Positions 44,632 to 53,717 of a DNA stretch of 64,000 nt are shown piece after piece. Position numbers and translations under genes: made by a program. The stretch covers positions 495,876 through 559,875 of the forward strand of contig NZ_JARXRO010000020.1 in NCBI RefSeq assembly GCF_029887935.1, given 5' to 3'. Position 1 is the stretch's first letter. Every line of letters begins with the position of its first letter. The DNA is from Luteimonas kalidii (GTDB taxonomy: Bacteria > Pseudomonadota > Gammaproteobacteria > Xanthomonadales > Xanthomonadaceae). The notes beneath the pieces were generated by a model. That model ran no database searches. It had not been told where the DNA came from and worked only from the letters and a program-made list of their open reading frames with translations.

Positions 44632-44779
44632 GGACCCTGCGACCGGCATCGCGCGCATGCGCGCCGGCATCGACGTGCCCGCAGGCGCTCGCGCGGTGGC
44701 GCGCGGGCTGCGATCATGCGTCGTCGCCGACGCGCAGGCAGCGCGCGGTGCCGCTCCGCATCGAAGAGGATCCATCCCC

Positions 44780-45607
44780 GTGAACCATCTGCTGCGCCCG
44801 TCGCTGCCGCGACAGGACGACATCCTGCAGCGCATCCTGCAGCGCAAGGCCGAGGAAGTGGCCGCGAGGGTGGCGGCGTGTCCGCTGCCCGAGATGCGGG
44901 CACGCGCGGCCGACATGCCGCCGGTGCGCGGCTTCGCTGCCGCGATCGAGGCGAAGATCGCCGCGGGCGATCCGGCGGTGATCGCCGAGGTCAAGAAGGC
45001 CAGCCCGTCGAAGGGCGTGATCCGGCCCGTGTTCCATCCGGCCGACATCGCGCGCAGCTACGCGGCGGGCGGCGCGGCGTGCCTGTCGGTGCTGACCGAC
45101 GTCGACTTCTTCCAGGGCCATGACGACTTCCTGCAGCAGGCGCGCGCGGCCTGTCCGCTGCCGGTGCTGCGCAAGGACTTCACCATCGATCCCTACCAGG
45201 TGCACGAGGCGCGCGCGCTCGGGGCCGACTGCATCCTGCTGATCGTCGCCGCGCTGTCGGACGCGCAGCTGGCCGAACTGGCCGGCACGGCGCTGCAGAT
45301 CGGCCTGGACGTGCTGGTGGAGGTCCACGACATCGACGAGCTGGAGCGCGCGATCCAGGTGCCGGCACCGCTGCTGGGCATCAACAACCGCAACCTGCGC
45401 ACGTTCGAGGTCTCGCTCGAGACCACGCTGTCGCTGCGCCAGGCGGTGCCGCGCGACCGCCGGCTGGTGACCGAGAGCGGCGTGCACGGCGCGGACGACG
45501 TGGCGCGCCTGCGCGCGGCCGGTGTCGAGGCCTTCCTCGTGGGCGAGGCCTTCATGCGCGAGCCCGACCCGGGCGCCGCGCTGCAGCGGCTGTTCTTCGC
45601 CACATGA
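44780..45607 (+). CDS. trpC: Indole-3-glycerol-phosphate synthase
   Basis: A 275-residue TIM-barrel enzyme that closes the indole ring from CdRP. Catalytic and binding residues are seen in [17 protein letters not shown] (residues about 65), [48 protein letters not shown] and VTESGV. There is no fused TrpF domain, so PRAI isomerase is encoded elsewhere. The start is GTG at 44780, with GAAGAGGA 9 bases upstream. Its stop overlaps the next gene start as ATGA. Confidence 0.96.
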   Translation: MNHLLRPSLPRQDDILQRILQRKAEEVAARVAACPLPEMRARAADMPPVRGFAAAIEAKIAAGDPAVIAEVKKASPSKGVIRPVFHPADIARSYAAGGAACLSVLTDVDFFQGHDDFLQQARAACPLPVLRKDFTIDPYQVHEARALGADCILLIVAALSDAQLAELAGTALQIGLDVLVEVHDIDELERAIQVPAPLLGINNRNLRTFEVSLETTLSLRQAVPRDRRLVTESGVHGADDVARLRAAGVEAFLVGEAFMREPDPGAALQRLFFAT

Positions 45608-46317
45608 GCGCAGCACCCGATTCGCGCGAAGGCGCACCGGCGGTGGTGTTCGACTTCGACCACACCCTGTACGACGGCGACTCGGGCAGCCATCTGTTCG
45701 CGTGGCTGATCCGGCGCAGCGTCTGGCGCACGGCGCTGGCGCTGCTGGCCACGCCGGTGCTGGGGCCGATGGTCGCGTTCCTGCCGACGCGGCGCCGGGG
45801 CATTTCCGGCTATGTGTGGATCGGCACCGTGGGCATGCCGGGACCGCGCACGCTCGACGCGGCGATCGACCGTTACGTCGCCGGACACGATGCCCAGATC
45901 CGCGGCCGGCTGCTGCCGGTCGCGCTCGAGGTCCTGCACCGGCATCGCGAGGCCGGCGACCGGGTGGTGATCGCCACCGGCGCGCCGCCGGAGCTGGCAC
46001 GCGCGATCCTGGCCTTCGTCGCGCACGAGGCGGTGCCCGTGATCGGCACGCGGGTCGGCCCGCGGCTGGGCGCGATCGTGGCCGTGCGCCATTGCCACGC
46101 CGAGGAGAAGATGCGGATGCTGCGCGAGTGCGGCTACGGCGAGATCGCGATCGCCTACTCCGATTCCAGCGCCGACCTGCCCCTGCTCAAGGCCGCGCGC
46201 ACGCCGGTGGTGGTGAATCCCAAGCACGGCAACGTGGCCCTGTTCGAGCGTGTGCTGCCGGCGGGCACGCCGATCCTCAACTGGGGCTGCGCCGGCCGCG
46301 GTGGCGCGCCCGCCTAG
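45604..46317 (+). CDS. HAD-family phosphatase
   Basis: A 237-residue HAD hydrolase, IB subgroup like phosphoserine phosphatase. Motif I is [11 protein letters not shown] (the first Asp is the nucleophile), motif II is the Thr in [10 protein letters not shown], and motif III/IV is in [12 protein letters not shown], where the usual GDS is SDS. A hydrophobic stretch ([20 protein letters not shown]) in the cap region may be a membrane helix. It could remove phosphate from a small metabolite; the substrate is unknown. It is translationally coupled to trpC by ATGA. It ends the trp-linked cluster. Confidence 0.88.
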   Translation: MSAAPDSREGAPAVVFDFDHTLYDGDSGSHLFAWLIRRSVWRTALALLATPVLGPMVAFLPTRRRGISGYVWIGTVGMPGPRTLDAAIDRYVAGHDAQIRGRLLPVALEVLHRHREAGDRVVIATGAPPELARAILAFVAHEAVPVIGTRVGPRLGAIVAVRHCHAEEKMRMLRECGYGEIAIAYSDSSADLPLLKAARTPVVVNPKHGNVALFERVLPAGTPILNWGCAGRGGAPA

Positions 46318-46483
46318 GACGGTGCGAGGCGTCGCGAGCCGGGCCGGGCAGGGCCCGGAACGGCTCCGCGCGTGGCGGATCTTCCGGCAGCCCGGGCGTG
46401 CACGGGCAGGCATCCACGTGCCGACATCCACGTGCGGACGGGTCGGCCGGCCGCGCGGTTCTGCGCGACCGCAGCCGGGCCCG

Positions 46484-46957
46484 CTACGCGTCGCCGAGGC
46501 GCTTGATGAAGCGCACGGTGCCGTCGCTGAAGCCGCAGGCCTTGTAGAACGCGTGTGCATCGGTGCGCTGCGAGCCGCTGGACAGCTCCAGGCGCGCGGC
46601 GCCGCCGGCGCGCGCGCGACGTTCGGCCTCCTTCAGCAGCTGGCGTCCCAGGCCATGGCCGCGCGCGCCGGAGGTGACCACCAGCGCGGTGATGCGGCAG
46701 GTCAGCGTGTCCAGCGGCAGGTAGTACATGAAGTCCAGCGCCACCAGCCCCGACACCGCGCCGCCCACGCGCGCGACCACCAGCGCCTGGCGATCGTTCT
46801 CGCCGATGGCCAGGATCCGCCGTCGCGCGTCGTCGCGGTCGCAGGGGTAGCCGAGTTCGCACAGCAGCGCGGCGACATCGTCCGCGTCGACCGGGCTGGC
46901 GCTGCGCAGGTCGGCGTCGGGCAGGTTGCCCGGCGGGCCGAAGTGGCCGTGGCTCAT
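46484..46957 (-). CDS. GNAT-family N-acetyltransferase
   Basis: A 157-residue acetyltransferase. The acetyl-CoA-binding motif A is VTSGARGHGLGRQLLKEAE (about residues 97-115) and motif B is ELSSGSQRTDAHAFYKACGF. The substrate is unknown. The gene is downstream of clp and overlaps its stop by four bases, so it is co-expressed with that global regulator. It faces the HAD gene across 166 bases that hold no further gene. Confidence 0.88.
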   Translation of the reverse strand: MSHGHFGPPGNLPDADLRSASPVDADDVAALLCELGYPCDRDDARRRILAIGENDRQALVVARVGGAVSGLVALDFMYYLPLDTLTCRITALVVTSGARGHGLGRQLLKEAERRARAGGAARLELSSGSQRTDAHAFYKACGFSDGTVRFIKRLGDA

Positions 46958-47643
46958 CGCGTGCCGTAGAGCACGATGGTCTTGCCGCGGGCGTGCAGCT
47001 GGCCGTCCGCCTGCAGCTTCTTCAGCACGCGACCGGCCATCTCGCGCGAGCAGCCCACCAGCCGCGCCAGCTCCTGGCGCGAGACGCGCAGCTGGGTGCC
47101 CTGCGGGTGGCTCATCGCCTCGGGTTCGCGGGTCAGGTCGTGCAGGGTGCGGATGATGCGGTCGGTGACGTCGAGGAAGGCCAGTCGCCCGGCCTTGCGG
47201 CTGGTGTCGAGCAACCGGCGCGAGAGCTGGACGCCGATCGCGTACATGATCGAGGTGGCGTCGTTGGCGAGGGTGCCGTCGAACAGCTGGTACAGCCGCT
47301 CGTAGCTGATCTCGGCCAGCTCGCACTGGGTGCGGGTGCGCAGGATCACCTCGCGGGTGTCGGACTCGATGAACAGCCCCATCTCGCCCACGAACTCGCC
47401 GTTGCCGAAGTAGCCCAGCACCAGCTCGCGGCCGTCGTCCTCCTCGGTGATGATGCTCACCGAGCCGCTGATCACGAAATACAGCGTGCCGGCGGGATCT
47501 CCCGGTCGGAACACCTCGGTGCGCGGCGGATAGCGTCGCCGGTGGCAGTGGGCCAGGAATCGTTCGATGGTCGCGGGGGCGGGGGCCATCGGATGGGCGG
47601 GACGGCGATAGCTGCTGATCAGGGCCACAGGGCTGGGGTTCAT
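46954..47643 (-). CDS. clp: CRP-like global regulator Clp
   Basis: A 229-residue regulator matching Xanthomonas Clp along its length (Clp is 230 residues). The cyclic-nucleotide-binding domain has GTLYFVISGSVSIITEEDDGRELVLGYFGNGEFVGEMGLF, and the C-terminal helix-turn-helix is SRQELARLVGCSREMAGRVLKKLQ. In Xanthomonas, Clp activates exopolysaccharide, enzyme and virulence genes, and its DNA binding is blocked by cyclic di-GMP rather than aided by cAMP. I chose the ATG at 47643, which matches the known N terminus length. It is divergent from speD with 128 bases between the starts. Confidence 0.96.
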   Translation of the reverse strand: MNPSPVALISSYRRPAHPMAPAPATIERFLAHCHRRRYPPRTEVFRPGDPAGTLYFVISGSVSIITEEDDGRELVLGYFGNGEFVGEMGLFIESDTREVILRTRTQCELAEISYERLYQLFDGTLANDATSIMYAIGVQLSRRLLDTSRKAGRLAFLDVTDRIIRTLHDLTREPEAMSHPQGTQLRVSRQELARLVGCSREMAGRVLKKLQADGQLHARGKTIVLYGTR

Positions 47644-47729
47644 GCAGGGGGGAACGGGGGAAGCGCCGAGATTAGGACGTTGGCGCCCGCGGAGCAAACG
47701 CCTTGCCCCAACGGTCACGGGCTTTGCCG

Positions 47730-47735
47730 CATAAT
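47730..47735 (+). promoter_or_regulatory. -10 element of speD
   Basis: CATAAT at 47730-47735, followed by TCCGCC, lies 36 bases before the GTG start of speD. The -35 is not obvious at standard spacing. Confidence 0.4.
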
Positions 47736-47771
47736 TCCGCCCTTCGCCCGCCCGACCGGGGACTGTCCGAC

Positions 47772-48566
47772 GTGGTCAAGCCGCTGCCTCGCCTGAAGCT
47801 CCAGGGCTTCAACAACCTCACCAAATCGCTCTCGTTCAACATCTACGACGTCTGCTATGCGGCGTCGGAGGAAGAGCGTCGGCGCTACATCGAGTACATC
47901 GACGAGCAGTACGACGCCGACCGGCTGACCCAGATCCTGACCGACGTGGCCGAGATCATCGGCGCCAACATCCTCAACATCGCCCGCCAGGACTACGATC
48001 CCCAGGGCGCGTCGGTCACCATCCTCATCTCCGAGGAGCCGGTGATCGACAAGAAGGATGCCGGCAAGGGATTGATCTCGGATGCGGTGGTGGCGCACCT
48101 GGACAAGTCACACATCACCGTGCACACCTACCCGGAGACCCATCCGGACAACGGCATCGCGACCTTCCGCGCCGACATCGACGTGTCGACCTGCGGCGTG
48201 ATCTCGCCGCTGAAGGCGCTGAACTACCTGATCGAGAGCCTCGAGTCGGACATCGTGGTGATGGACTACCGCGTGCGCGGCTTCACCCGCGACATCAAGG
48301 GCAAGAAGCACTTCATCGACCACAAGATCAATTCGATCCAGGACTACCTGGCCAAGAACATCAAGTCCCGCTACGAGATGCTCGACGTCAACGTCTACCA
48401 GGAAAACATCTTCCACACCAAGATGCACCTGAAGGATTTCGACCTCGACCAGTACCTGTTCGAGGAGAAGGCGCGCAACCTCTCGTTCAAGGAGCGGATG
48501 AAGATCGAGGCGCGGCTCAAGCGCGAGATCGAGGAGCTCTACCACGGTCGCAACCTGCTCGACTGA
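47772..48566 (+). CDS. speD: S-adenosylmethionine decarboxylase
   Basis: A 264-residue proenzyme of the long bacterial type (like E. coli SpeD), which supplies decarboxylated SAM for spermidine synthesis. It is nearly identical in length to Xanthomonas SpeD. The self-cleavage Ser and pyruvoyl site lie in [17 protein letters not shown] (cleavage before Ser, about residue 113). GTG at 47772 was chosen, because the [18 protein letters not shown] start matches the family exactly. No speE follows. A terminator lies 50 bases after the stop. The gene is divergent from clp. Confidence 0.97.
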   Translation: MVKPLPRLKLQGFNNLTKSLSFNIYDVCYAASEEERRRYIEYIDEQYDADRLTQILTDVAEIIGANILNIARQDYDPQGASVTILISEEPVIDKKDAGKGLISDAVVAHLDKSHITVHTYPETHPDNGIATFRADIDVSTCGVISPLKALNYLIESLESDIVVMDYRVRGFTRDIKGKKHFIDHKINSIQDYLAKNIKSRYEMLDVNVYQENIFHTKMHLKDFDLDQYLFEEKARNLSFKERMKIEARLKREIEELYHGRNLLD

Positions 48567-48615
48567 CTGACCGTCGTGGATGGCGCGCCCGGTGTGCGCG
48601 AACGCCATGAACCCG

Positions 48616-48640
48616 AGGGCCCCGCGATGCGGGGCCTTTC
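48616..48640 (+). terminator. Terminator after speD
   Basis: GGCCCCGC (48618-48625), loop GAT, GCGGGGCC (48629-48636), TTTC. A flanking A/T pair extends the stem. The T run is short, so termination strength is uncertain. Confidence 0.75.
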
Positions 48641-48794
48641 GCGTCCAGGGCTGGAAGAGCGGAGGGAGGGGCGGCGGCAGGGGGTGCAGTGTCGCGGTGT
48701 GCCTGCGGGCCGTTGGACCCCGCCCCCTGGGGGCGACCCCTCCGGCGCCGGTTCTCCATTGACGTGTTTCCCGCCCTGCCGCCGGGCGGCGCCA

Positions 48795-49505
48795 TCACAG
48801 CCGGTAGGCCACCGTCTTCATGAGCTTCGAGGCGGTGGCCATCAGGGTCGGGATCGGCTGCGGCAGGATGCGTGCGCCGGCAAGTTCGGCGTTGTCGGCA
48901 TGGCGGGCCTCGTCGGCCTTCATCTGTCGCAGGATCTCGCGGCTGCGCTGGTCGGCGCCGGGCAGGGTCTGCAGGTGTTCGTCCAGATGGGCCTCGACCT
49001 GGCGCTCGGTTTCGACCACGAAGCCGAGATTCCAGCCGTCGCCGCGCAGTCCCGCCAGCACTCCGAGCGCGTAGCTGCCGCCGTACCACAGCGGATTGAA
49101 GACGCTGGGCCGGCTGTCGAGCTCGTGCAGGCGGTCGGCGCACCACGCGAGGTGGTCGGTCTCCTCCTGCGCCGCCTCCAGCAGGTGCTCGCGGGTGGCG
49201 GGTTCGCGCGCCACCGCCGCCTGGCCGAAGTACAGGCCCTGGGCGCAGACCTCGCCGACGTGGTTGATCCGCATCAGTCCGGCGGCGTGCCGGCGCTCGG
49301 CGGGATCCAGATCGGGCAGGGGGGTGTCGCCGGCAGGGTTGGCGCGCTGGGCGACGGGCTGGCCGAGCACGGTCTCGAGCGCGCGCTGCGCTTCGACCAG
49401 GAGCCGGTCGAGCCGGTCCAGGTGGCGCGGCGGGCTCCGGTGCGGAGCAGGGGACGGCACGGGCAGCGCGGCGCGGGGCGCCGCGGGGGTGGGGGCGTCT
49501 GGCAT
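48795..49505 (-). CDS. coq7: Ubiquinone biosynthesis hydroxylase Coq7
   Basis: A 236-residue di-iron hydroxylase that adds the last hydroxyl group in ubiquinone synthesis. The di-iron ligands are seen as [17 protein letters not shown] (Glu and His), [16 protein letters not shown] (ExxH) and the later [15 protein letters not shown] and [10 protein letters not shown]. The N-terminal 35 residues are Pro/Ala-rich and not conserved. I chose the ATG at 49505 for a GGAG site 6 bases upstream. It converges with speD and lies divergent from rplM, an order known in Xanthomonadaceae. Confidence 0.95.
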   Translation of the reverse strand: MPDAPTPAAPRAALPVPSPAPHRSPPRHLDRLDRLLVEAQRALETVLGQPVAQRANPAGDTPLPDLDPAERRHAAGLMRINHVGEVCAQGLYFGQAAVAREPATREHLLEAAQEETDHLAWCADRLHELDSRPSVFNPLWYGGSYALGVLAGLRGDGWNLGFVVETERQVEAHLDEHLQTLPGADQRSREILRQMKADEARHADNAELAGARILPQPIPTLMATASKLMKTVAYRL

Positions 49506-49580
49506 GGGGGGCTCCGGGCGCGGGGTAGGCCTGCATGGTCGCCCGGCATCGGCCGCGATGCCAGCGGCGATCCCCTCGGC

Positions 49581-49609
49581 TTGCGCGAGCCCGGGATGCC
49601 GGCTAGAAT
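49581..49609 (+). promoter_or_regulatory. rplM-rpsI promoter
   Basis: TTGCGC (49581-49586), 17 bases, TAGAAT (49604-49609). The predicted start leaves an mRNA leader of about 90 bases before rplM. Confidence 0.7.
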
Positions 49610-49708
49610 TCCGCTTCTTTTTCCCGCATTCCACAACGCGCGGCGACGTTCCGCGGCCCCTGAGGCCCCGCAACCAGCCCGACCAGGCACCCGCCCGGAG
49701 TCCTTTTG

Positions 49709-50137
49709 ATGAAGACCTTTACCGCCAAGTCCGAGACCGTCCAGCGCGACTGGTATCTCGTCGACGCCACCGGCAAGACGCTGGGCCGCCTGAGTTCCGA
49801 ACTCGCGCGCCGCCTGCGCGGCAAGCACAAGCCGGTCTACACCCCGCACGTCGACACCGGCGATTACCTGATCGTGATCAACGCCGAGAAGATCACCGTG
49901 ACCGGCAAGAAGCTGAGCGACAAGCTCTACCACCGCTTCACCGGCCACATCGGCAACCTCAAGACCGAAACCCTGGCGCAGGCGCTGGAGCGCCACCCGG
50001 AGCGGGTGATCGAGATCGCGGTCAAGGGAATGCTGCCGAAGAACACGCTCGGCCGCGCCATGTACCGCAAGCTCAAGGTGTACAAGGGTGCCGAGCATCC
50101 GCACGCCGCCCAGCAGCCCCAGCCCCTGGATATCTAA
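49709..50137 (+). CDS. rplM: 50S ribosomal protein L13
   Basis: A 142-residue early-assembly protein of the large ribosomal subunit. The family sequence is intact from the start ([20 protein letters not shown]) to the C-terminal [40 protein letters not shown] and [20 protein letters not shown] are diagnostic. A TTG three bases upstream could also serve as a start, but the ATG at 49709 gives the usual N terminus, with CGGAG upstream. rpsI follows after three bases, the conserved L13-S9 pair. A TTGCGC/TAGAAT promoter lies upstream. Confidence 0.98.
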   Translation: MKTFTAKSETVQRDWYLVDATGKTLGRLSSELARRLRGKHKPVYTPHVDTGDYLIVINAEKITVTGKKLSDKLYHRFTGHIGNLKTETLAQALERHPERVIEIAVKGMLPKNTLGRAMYRKLKVYKGAEHPHAAQQPQPLDI

Positions 50138-50140
50138 ACG

Positions 50141-50533
50141 ATGGCTATCACCCAGAATTACGGCACCGGCCGTCGCAAGTCCTCCACCGCCCGCGTGTTC
50201 CTGCGCAAGGGCAGCGGAAGCATCACCGTCAACGGCCGACCGCTGGACGAGTTCTTCGGCCGCGAGACTGCGCGCATGATCGTGCGCCAGCCGCTGGAAC
50301 TGACCAAGAACACGGAAAGCTTCGACATCGTCGTGACCGCCACCGGCGGCGGCACCACCGGCCAGGCCGGTGCGATCCGCCTGGGCATCGCCCGCGCGCT
50401 GGTCGAGTACGACGAGACGCTGAAGAACGACCTGCGCAGGGCCGGCTTCGTGACCCGCGACGCCCGCGAGGTCGAGCGCAAGAAGGTCGGCCTGCACAAG
50501 GCACGCCGCGCCACCCAGTTCTCGAAGCGTTAA
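50141..50533 (+). CDS. rpsI: 30S ribosomal protein S9
   Basis: A 130-residue small-subunit protein. [19 protein letters not shown] at the N terminus, [14 protein letters not shown] in the middle and the C-terminal [17 protein letters not shown] tail, which reaches toward the P-site tRNA, are all intact. It is co-transcribed with rplM; the gap is three bases. tRNA-Gln starts 48 bases after the stop with its own -10-like hexamer. No terminator is seen between. Confidence 0.98.
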   Translation: MAITQNYGTGRRKSSTARVFLRKGSGSITVNGRPLDEFFGRETARMIVRQPLELTKNTESFDIVVTATGGGTTGQAGAIRLGIARALVEYDETLKNDLRRAGFVTRDAREVERKKVGLHKARRATQFSKR

Positions 50534-50566
50534 CCGGCATCGACGCCACCGTCGCCGCGGTGGCGT

Positions 50567-50572
50567 TACAAT
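50567..50572 (+). promoter_or_regulatory. -10 element for tRNA-Gln
   Basis: TACAAT at 50567-50572 ends nine bases before the mature tRNA 5' end. No clear -35; transcription could also enter from rpsI. Confidence 0.4.
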
Positions 50573-50581
50573 CGGTCCCAT

Positions 50582-50656
50582 AGCCCCGTCGCCAAGCGGT
50601 AAGGCACCTGACTCTGACTCAGGCATTCGGTGGTTCGAATCCATCCGGGGCTGCCA
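50582..50656 (+). tRNA. tRNA-Gln (anticodon CTG)
   Basis: A 75-base tRNA with an encoded CCA. The acceptor stem pairs AGCCCCG (50582-50588) with CGGGGCT; the anticodon loop is CTCTGAC with CTG at 50614-50616, reading CAG codons; GCATTCGGTGGTTCGAATCC forms the variable and T arms. It closely resembles E. coli tRNA-Gln in its D arm (TCGCCAAGCGGTAAGGC). A strong terminator follows 8 bases after the CCA. Confidence 0.95.
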
Positions 50657-50664
50657 ATCGCGAT

Positions 50665-50700
50665 ACGACCAGACCCGCTGCGGCGGGTCTGGTCGTTTCT
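50665..50700 (+). terminator. Terminator after tRNA-Gln
   Basis: ACGACCAGACCCGC (50665-50678), loop TGCG, GCGGGTCTGGTCGT (50683-50696), then TTCT. The 14-base perfect stem is one of the strongest hairpins in the window. Confidence 0.88.
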
Positions 50701-50749
50701 GCGTGCCTGGAAAGTGGCCTGCCGGTTCTGCCGCAGGCCGGAATGCGGC

Positions 50750-50755
50750 GATAAT
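50750..50755 (+). promoter_or_regulatory. -10 element of the Fe/2OG oxygenase
   Basis: GATAAT at 50750-50755, then six bases, then ATG at 50762. TTCTGC at 50726-50731 sits 18 bases upstream and could be a weak -35. Confidence 0.5.
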
Positions 50756-50761
50756 CCGCCG

Positions 50762-51505
50762 ATGATGGTCCCGTTCCCCCCGCCCCTGTCCGACCCGAAT
50801 CGCGCGCTCGACGACGTCCGCGCGCGCGGCTACGCGGTCCTCCTCGCGGAGGCCCTGGGCACGATCGCGCAGGTCGACGCGTCCGACTTCCACGCGCTGG
50901 AGGCGAGCTGGGACGACCTGCCGCCCGACGCATACCTGCGTGACGGCGGCCGTTACCGCAGCCGGCGCCATTCGTGCTTCGTGGTCGACGGCGCGGTCGT
51001 GCGCCAGGTGCCGCATCGCGCGCATTGGCAGTCGCTGGACTACAACGCCCTGCACGGCGGCATGTTGCGCATGTTCGAACCGGTCGCGCCGCAGACCATT
51101 GCCGCGCCGGCCTGGCCAGCGCTGATCAGCGCACTGGCGGGCTGGTGTTCGGCCCTGAAGGGGGCGCAGCCCTGGCATGTCGAAGCGCACCAGTTCCGGA
51201 TCGACACCGCCGACGGCATCGGCCGGCCCACGCCCGAGGGTGCGCACCGCGACGGCGTGGATTTCGTCGCGGTGATCCTGGTGGAGCGCCACGCCATCAA
51301 GGGTGGCGAGACCCGCGTGTTCCAGGCCGAGGGCCCGGACGGCCAGCGCTTCACCCTCTTGCAGCCGTGGTCGCTGCTGTTCCTCGACGATGCCCGGATG
51401 ATCCACGAGTCAACGCCGATCCAGCCGGAGTCCGACGACGCGCCGGGCCACCGCGACACGCTGGTGCTCACGTTCCGCGCCGGGGCGTTCCAGGGCGACG
51501 ACTGA
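50762..51505 (+). CDS. Fe(II)/2-oxoglutarate dioxygenase-family protein
   Basis: A 247-residue double-stranded beta-helix protein. The iron triad is visible: HxD in EGAHRDGVDFVAV (about residue 160) and the distal His in DARMIHESTPI (about 215), with an Arg in the last strand (HRDTLVLTFRAG) for 2-oxoglutarate. It belongs to the group that includes BsmA and free-amino-acid hydroxylases; the substrate is unknown. The start is the ATG at 50762 (a second in-frame ATG follows directly); a -10-like hexamer six bases upstream suggests a leaderless mRNA. It is a single gene between tRNA-Gln and the fumarylacetoacetase gene. Confidence 0.87.
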   Translation: MMVPFPPPLSDPNRALDDVRARGYAVLLAEALGTIAQVDASDFHALEASWDDLPPDAYLRDGGRYRSRRHSCFVVDGAVVRQVPHRAHWQSLDYNALHGGMLRMFEPVAPQTIAAPAWPALISALAGWCSALKGAQPWHVEAHQFRIDTADGIGRPTPEGAHRDGVDFVAVILVERHAIKGGETRVFQAEGPDGQRFTLLQPWSLLFLDDARMIHESTPIQPESDDAPGHRDTLVLTFRAGAFQGDD

Positions 51506-51700
51506 CGCGGTTGCGGTCACGCATGTGCGGCGGTGTGCAAAGCGGACGGCGCAGCGCACGGCGACCGCAGACGTCGTCGCCGCGTTCGCCGTCGATGGCA
51601 TGCGTGGCGTTGCCCGCGCGGCATCCGCGTCCGGCCCCGGGTTCGTCCGCGAGCGTATGCGTGCACGCCGGCCGGCCGCGGGACGATTGGTCGCAACGGT

Positions 51701-51706
51701 TACAAT
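51701..51706 (+). promoter_or_regulatory. -10 element of the FAH-maiA unit
   Basis: TACAAT at 51701-51706, followed by CCCGGC, 40 bases before the ATG at 51747. A -35 is not clear. Confidence 0.4.
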
Positions 51707-51746
51707 CCCGGCCTGCGGCGCGAGGCGCCGGTGCGATGGAGCCCCG

Positions 51747-52736
51747 ATGAAGCTTGGATCCCTCAAGGAAGGCGGCCGCGACGGTACGCTGGTGGTGGTG
51801 TCGCGCGACCTCGCGCGCGCGGTCCGCGCGACCGGCATCGCGCCGACGCTGCAGCGCGCGCTGGAGGACTGGAGCAACATCGCGCCGCGTCTGAATGCGC
51901 TCGCGCAGTCGCTCGAGTCGGGCGATGCCGACGGCGTGTTCGACCTTGACCAGAACGCGCTCGCCGCCCCATTGCCGCGCGCGTACGAGTTCGTCGACGG
52001 CAGTGCGTACCTGCCGCACGTGGAGCGCGTACGCCGCGCACGCGGCGCCGAAGTGCCCGAAAGCTTCTACACCGATCCACTGATGTACCAGGCCACCAGC
52101 GCGGGCTTCTACGGTCCGCGCGATCCGGTGCGCGTGGTGAGCGAGGACCACGGCATCGACCTGGAGGCCGAGATCGTGGTGGTGACCGACGACGTGCCGA
52201 TGGCGGTGACGCCGGAGCAGGCCGCCGGCCACATCCAGCTCGTCGGCCTGGTCAACGACGTGTCCCTGCGCAACCTGATCCCGGGCGAACTGGCCAAGGG
52301 CTTCGGGTTCCTGCAGTCCAAGCCGCGTTCGGCGCTGAGCCCGGTGTTCGTCACCCCCGACGAACTGGGCGAGGCCTGGCGCGACAACAAACTTCACCTG
52401 CCGCTGCTCACCCACATCAATGGCGAGTGGTTCGGCGCACCCGAGGCGGGCGTGGACATGCAGTTCGATTTCGCCCAGCTGGTGGCGCACGCGGCCAGGA
52501 CGCGCCCGCTCTCGGCGGGGACGCTGGTGGGATCGGGCACCATCGCCAACCAGGACACCTCCAAGGGCGCCTCGTGCTTCGCCGAGCGGCGCACGGTCGA
52601 GGCGCTGGAGACCGGCAAGCCGGTGACGCCGTTCATGGCGTTCGGCGACCAGGTCCGGATCGAGATGCTCGACCAGGAAGGCCGCAGCATCTTCGGTGCG
52701 ATCGAGCAGCGGATCGAGCGCCAGGCCGCGCCCTGA
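51747..52736 (+). CDS. Fumarylacetoacetate hydrolase-family protein
   Basis: A 329-residue hydrolase of the FAH fold. The C-terminal catalytic domain has the metal-binding segment HGIDLEAEIVVV (Glu cluster), the GLVNDVSLRNLIPGELAKGFGFLQSKP stretch and SGTIANQDTSKGASC. It probably performs the last step of tyrosine catabolism, cleaving fumarylacetoacetate to fumarate and acetoacetate, since maiA lies next to it and hppD-hmgA are present at 24.6-27.1 kb. It is shorter than mammalian FAH (about 420) and lacks its N-terminal SH3-like domain; fumarylpyruvate hydrolase is an alternative. I chose the ATG at 51747, where homology begins. Confidence 0.87.
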   Translation: MKLGSLKEGGRDGTLVVVSRDLARAVRATGIAPTLQRALEDWSNIAPRLNALAQSLESGDADGVFDLDQNALAAPLPRAYEFVDGSAYLPHVERVRRARGAEVPESFYTDPLMYQATSAGFYGPRDPVRVVSEDHGIDLEAEIVVVTDDVPMAVTPEQAAGHIQLVGLVNDVSLRNLIPGELAKGFGFLQSKPRSALSPVFVTPDELGEAWRDNKLHLPLLTHINGEWFGAPEAGVDMQFDFAQLVAHAARTRPLSAGTLVGSGTIANQDTSKGASCFAERRTVEALETGKPVTPFMAFGDQVRIEMLDQEGRSIFGAIEQRIERQAAP

Positions 52737-53009
52737 CGGGCGGAGGGCTGGCGCGACGAGTGGCGGACGCGCCAGCCGGGCGACCGTCACGATGGACTGC
52801 GGTCAGGGGGCGGCCTGACCCGCGCCCGCACCACGTTTGTCATCGGATGGAGGGTGCGATGGGGTGGCGGCGCCGACGGGGAATCGCGCGACGCCCAGAC
52901 ATCGCATGCGAACCACGCGCGGCGGGACGCGTGGACACGGTGGCCCGCAGGCGGATCCATGCGGCGGGTGGGTGACTCGGAACGGACAACTGGCCCAGGG
53001 GGCGCCGGC

Positions 53010-53675
53010 GTGAACGAAGAACTGCGGCTGTATTCGTACTGGCGATCGAGCGCGGCCTACCGCGTGCGCATCGGGCTCAACCTCAAGGGGCTGGCCTACG
53101 AGACGGTGCCCGTGCACCTGCTGCGCGACGGCGGCGAACAGTTCGCGCCCGACTACATGGCCACCAATCCGCAGAAACTGGTTCCGGTGCTGCAGCACGG
53201 CCAGCGGACGTTCCGCCAGTCGCTGGCGATCCTCGAGTACATCGACGAAGTCTGGCCCGCGCCGCCGCTGTTGCCCACCACCTCGCGCGAGCGCCAACGC
53301 GTGCGCGCACTGGCGCAACTGGTCGCGGCGGACATCCATCCGCTCAACAACCTGAGGGTGTTGCGCTTCCTGGAACAGGACTGGAACGTGCCGCAACCCG
53401 AGCGCGACCTGTGGATCCGGCACTGGATCACCGAGGGGTTCGACGCCTTCGAGACGCTGCTGCGCGACCATCCGGCGACCGACACCTTCTGCGACGGCCA
53501 CCTGCCGACGATCGCGGACTGCTGCCTGGTGCCGCAGGTCTACAACGCGCGCCGCTTCGGACTGGACATGGCGCGCTGGCCGACGATCGCCGCGATCGAG
53601 CAGGCCTGCCTGGAGCTGCCGGCGTTCCGCGACGCAGCGCCCGACCGCCAGCCCGACGCGCCGCAGCAGTCCTGA
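53010..53675 (+). CDS. maiA: Maleylacetoacetate isomerase
   Basis: A 221-residue zeta-class glutathione transferase that isomerises maleylacetoacetate to fumarylacetoacetate. The N-terminal thioredoxin-like domain begins LRLYSYWRSSAAYRVRIGLNLKGL, the bacterial version of the SSCxxxRVRIAL signature, with Ala in place of Cys. The GSH-binding KLVPVLQ and QSLAILEYIDE segments follow. The start is a GTG at 53010, placed just before the first conserved strand. It follows the FAH gene by 273 bases; co-transcription is likely but the gap is unusually long. Confidence 0.93.
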   Translation: MNEELRLYSYWRSSAAYRVRIGLNLKGLAYETVPVHLLRDGGEQFAPDYMATNPQKLVPVLQHGQRTFRQSLAILEYIDEVWPAPPLLPTTSRERQRVRALAQLVAADIHPLNNLRVLRFLEQDWNVPQPERDLWIRHWITEGFDAFETLLRDHPATDTFCDGHLPTIADCCLVPQVYNARRFGLDMARWPTIAAIEQACLELPAFRDAAPDRQPDAPQQS

Positions 53676-53717
53676 GCCGGAACGGCGATCCACCCGCCGC
53701 CGTGCGGCGGTGCCGGA

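Noticed and set aside
49706..49708. TTG start three bases before rplM
   Set aside because: ATG at 49709 gives the conserved N terminus of L13 and a good distance to CGGAG.
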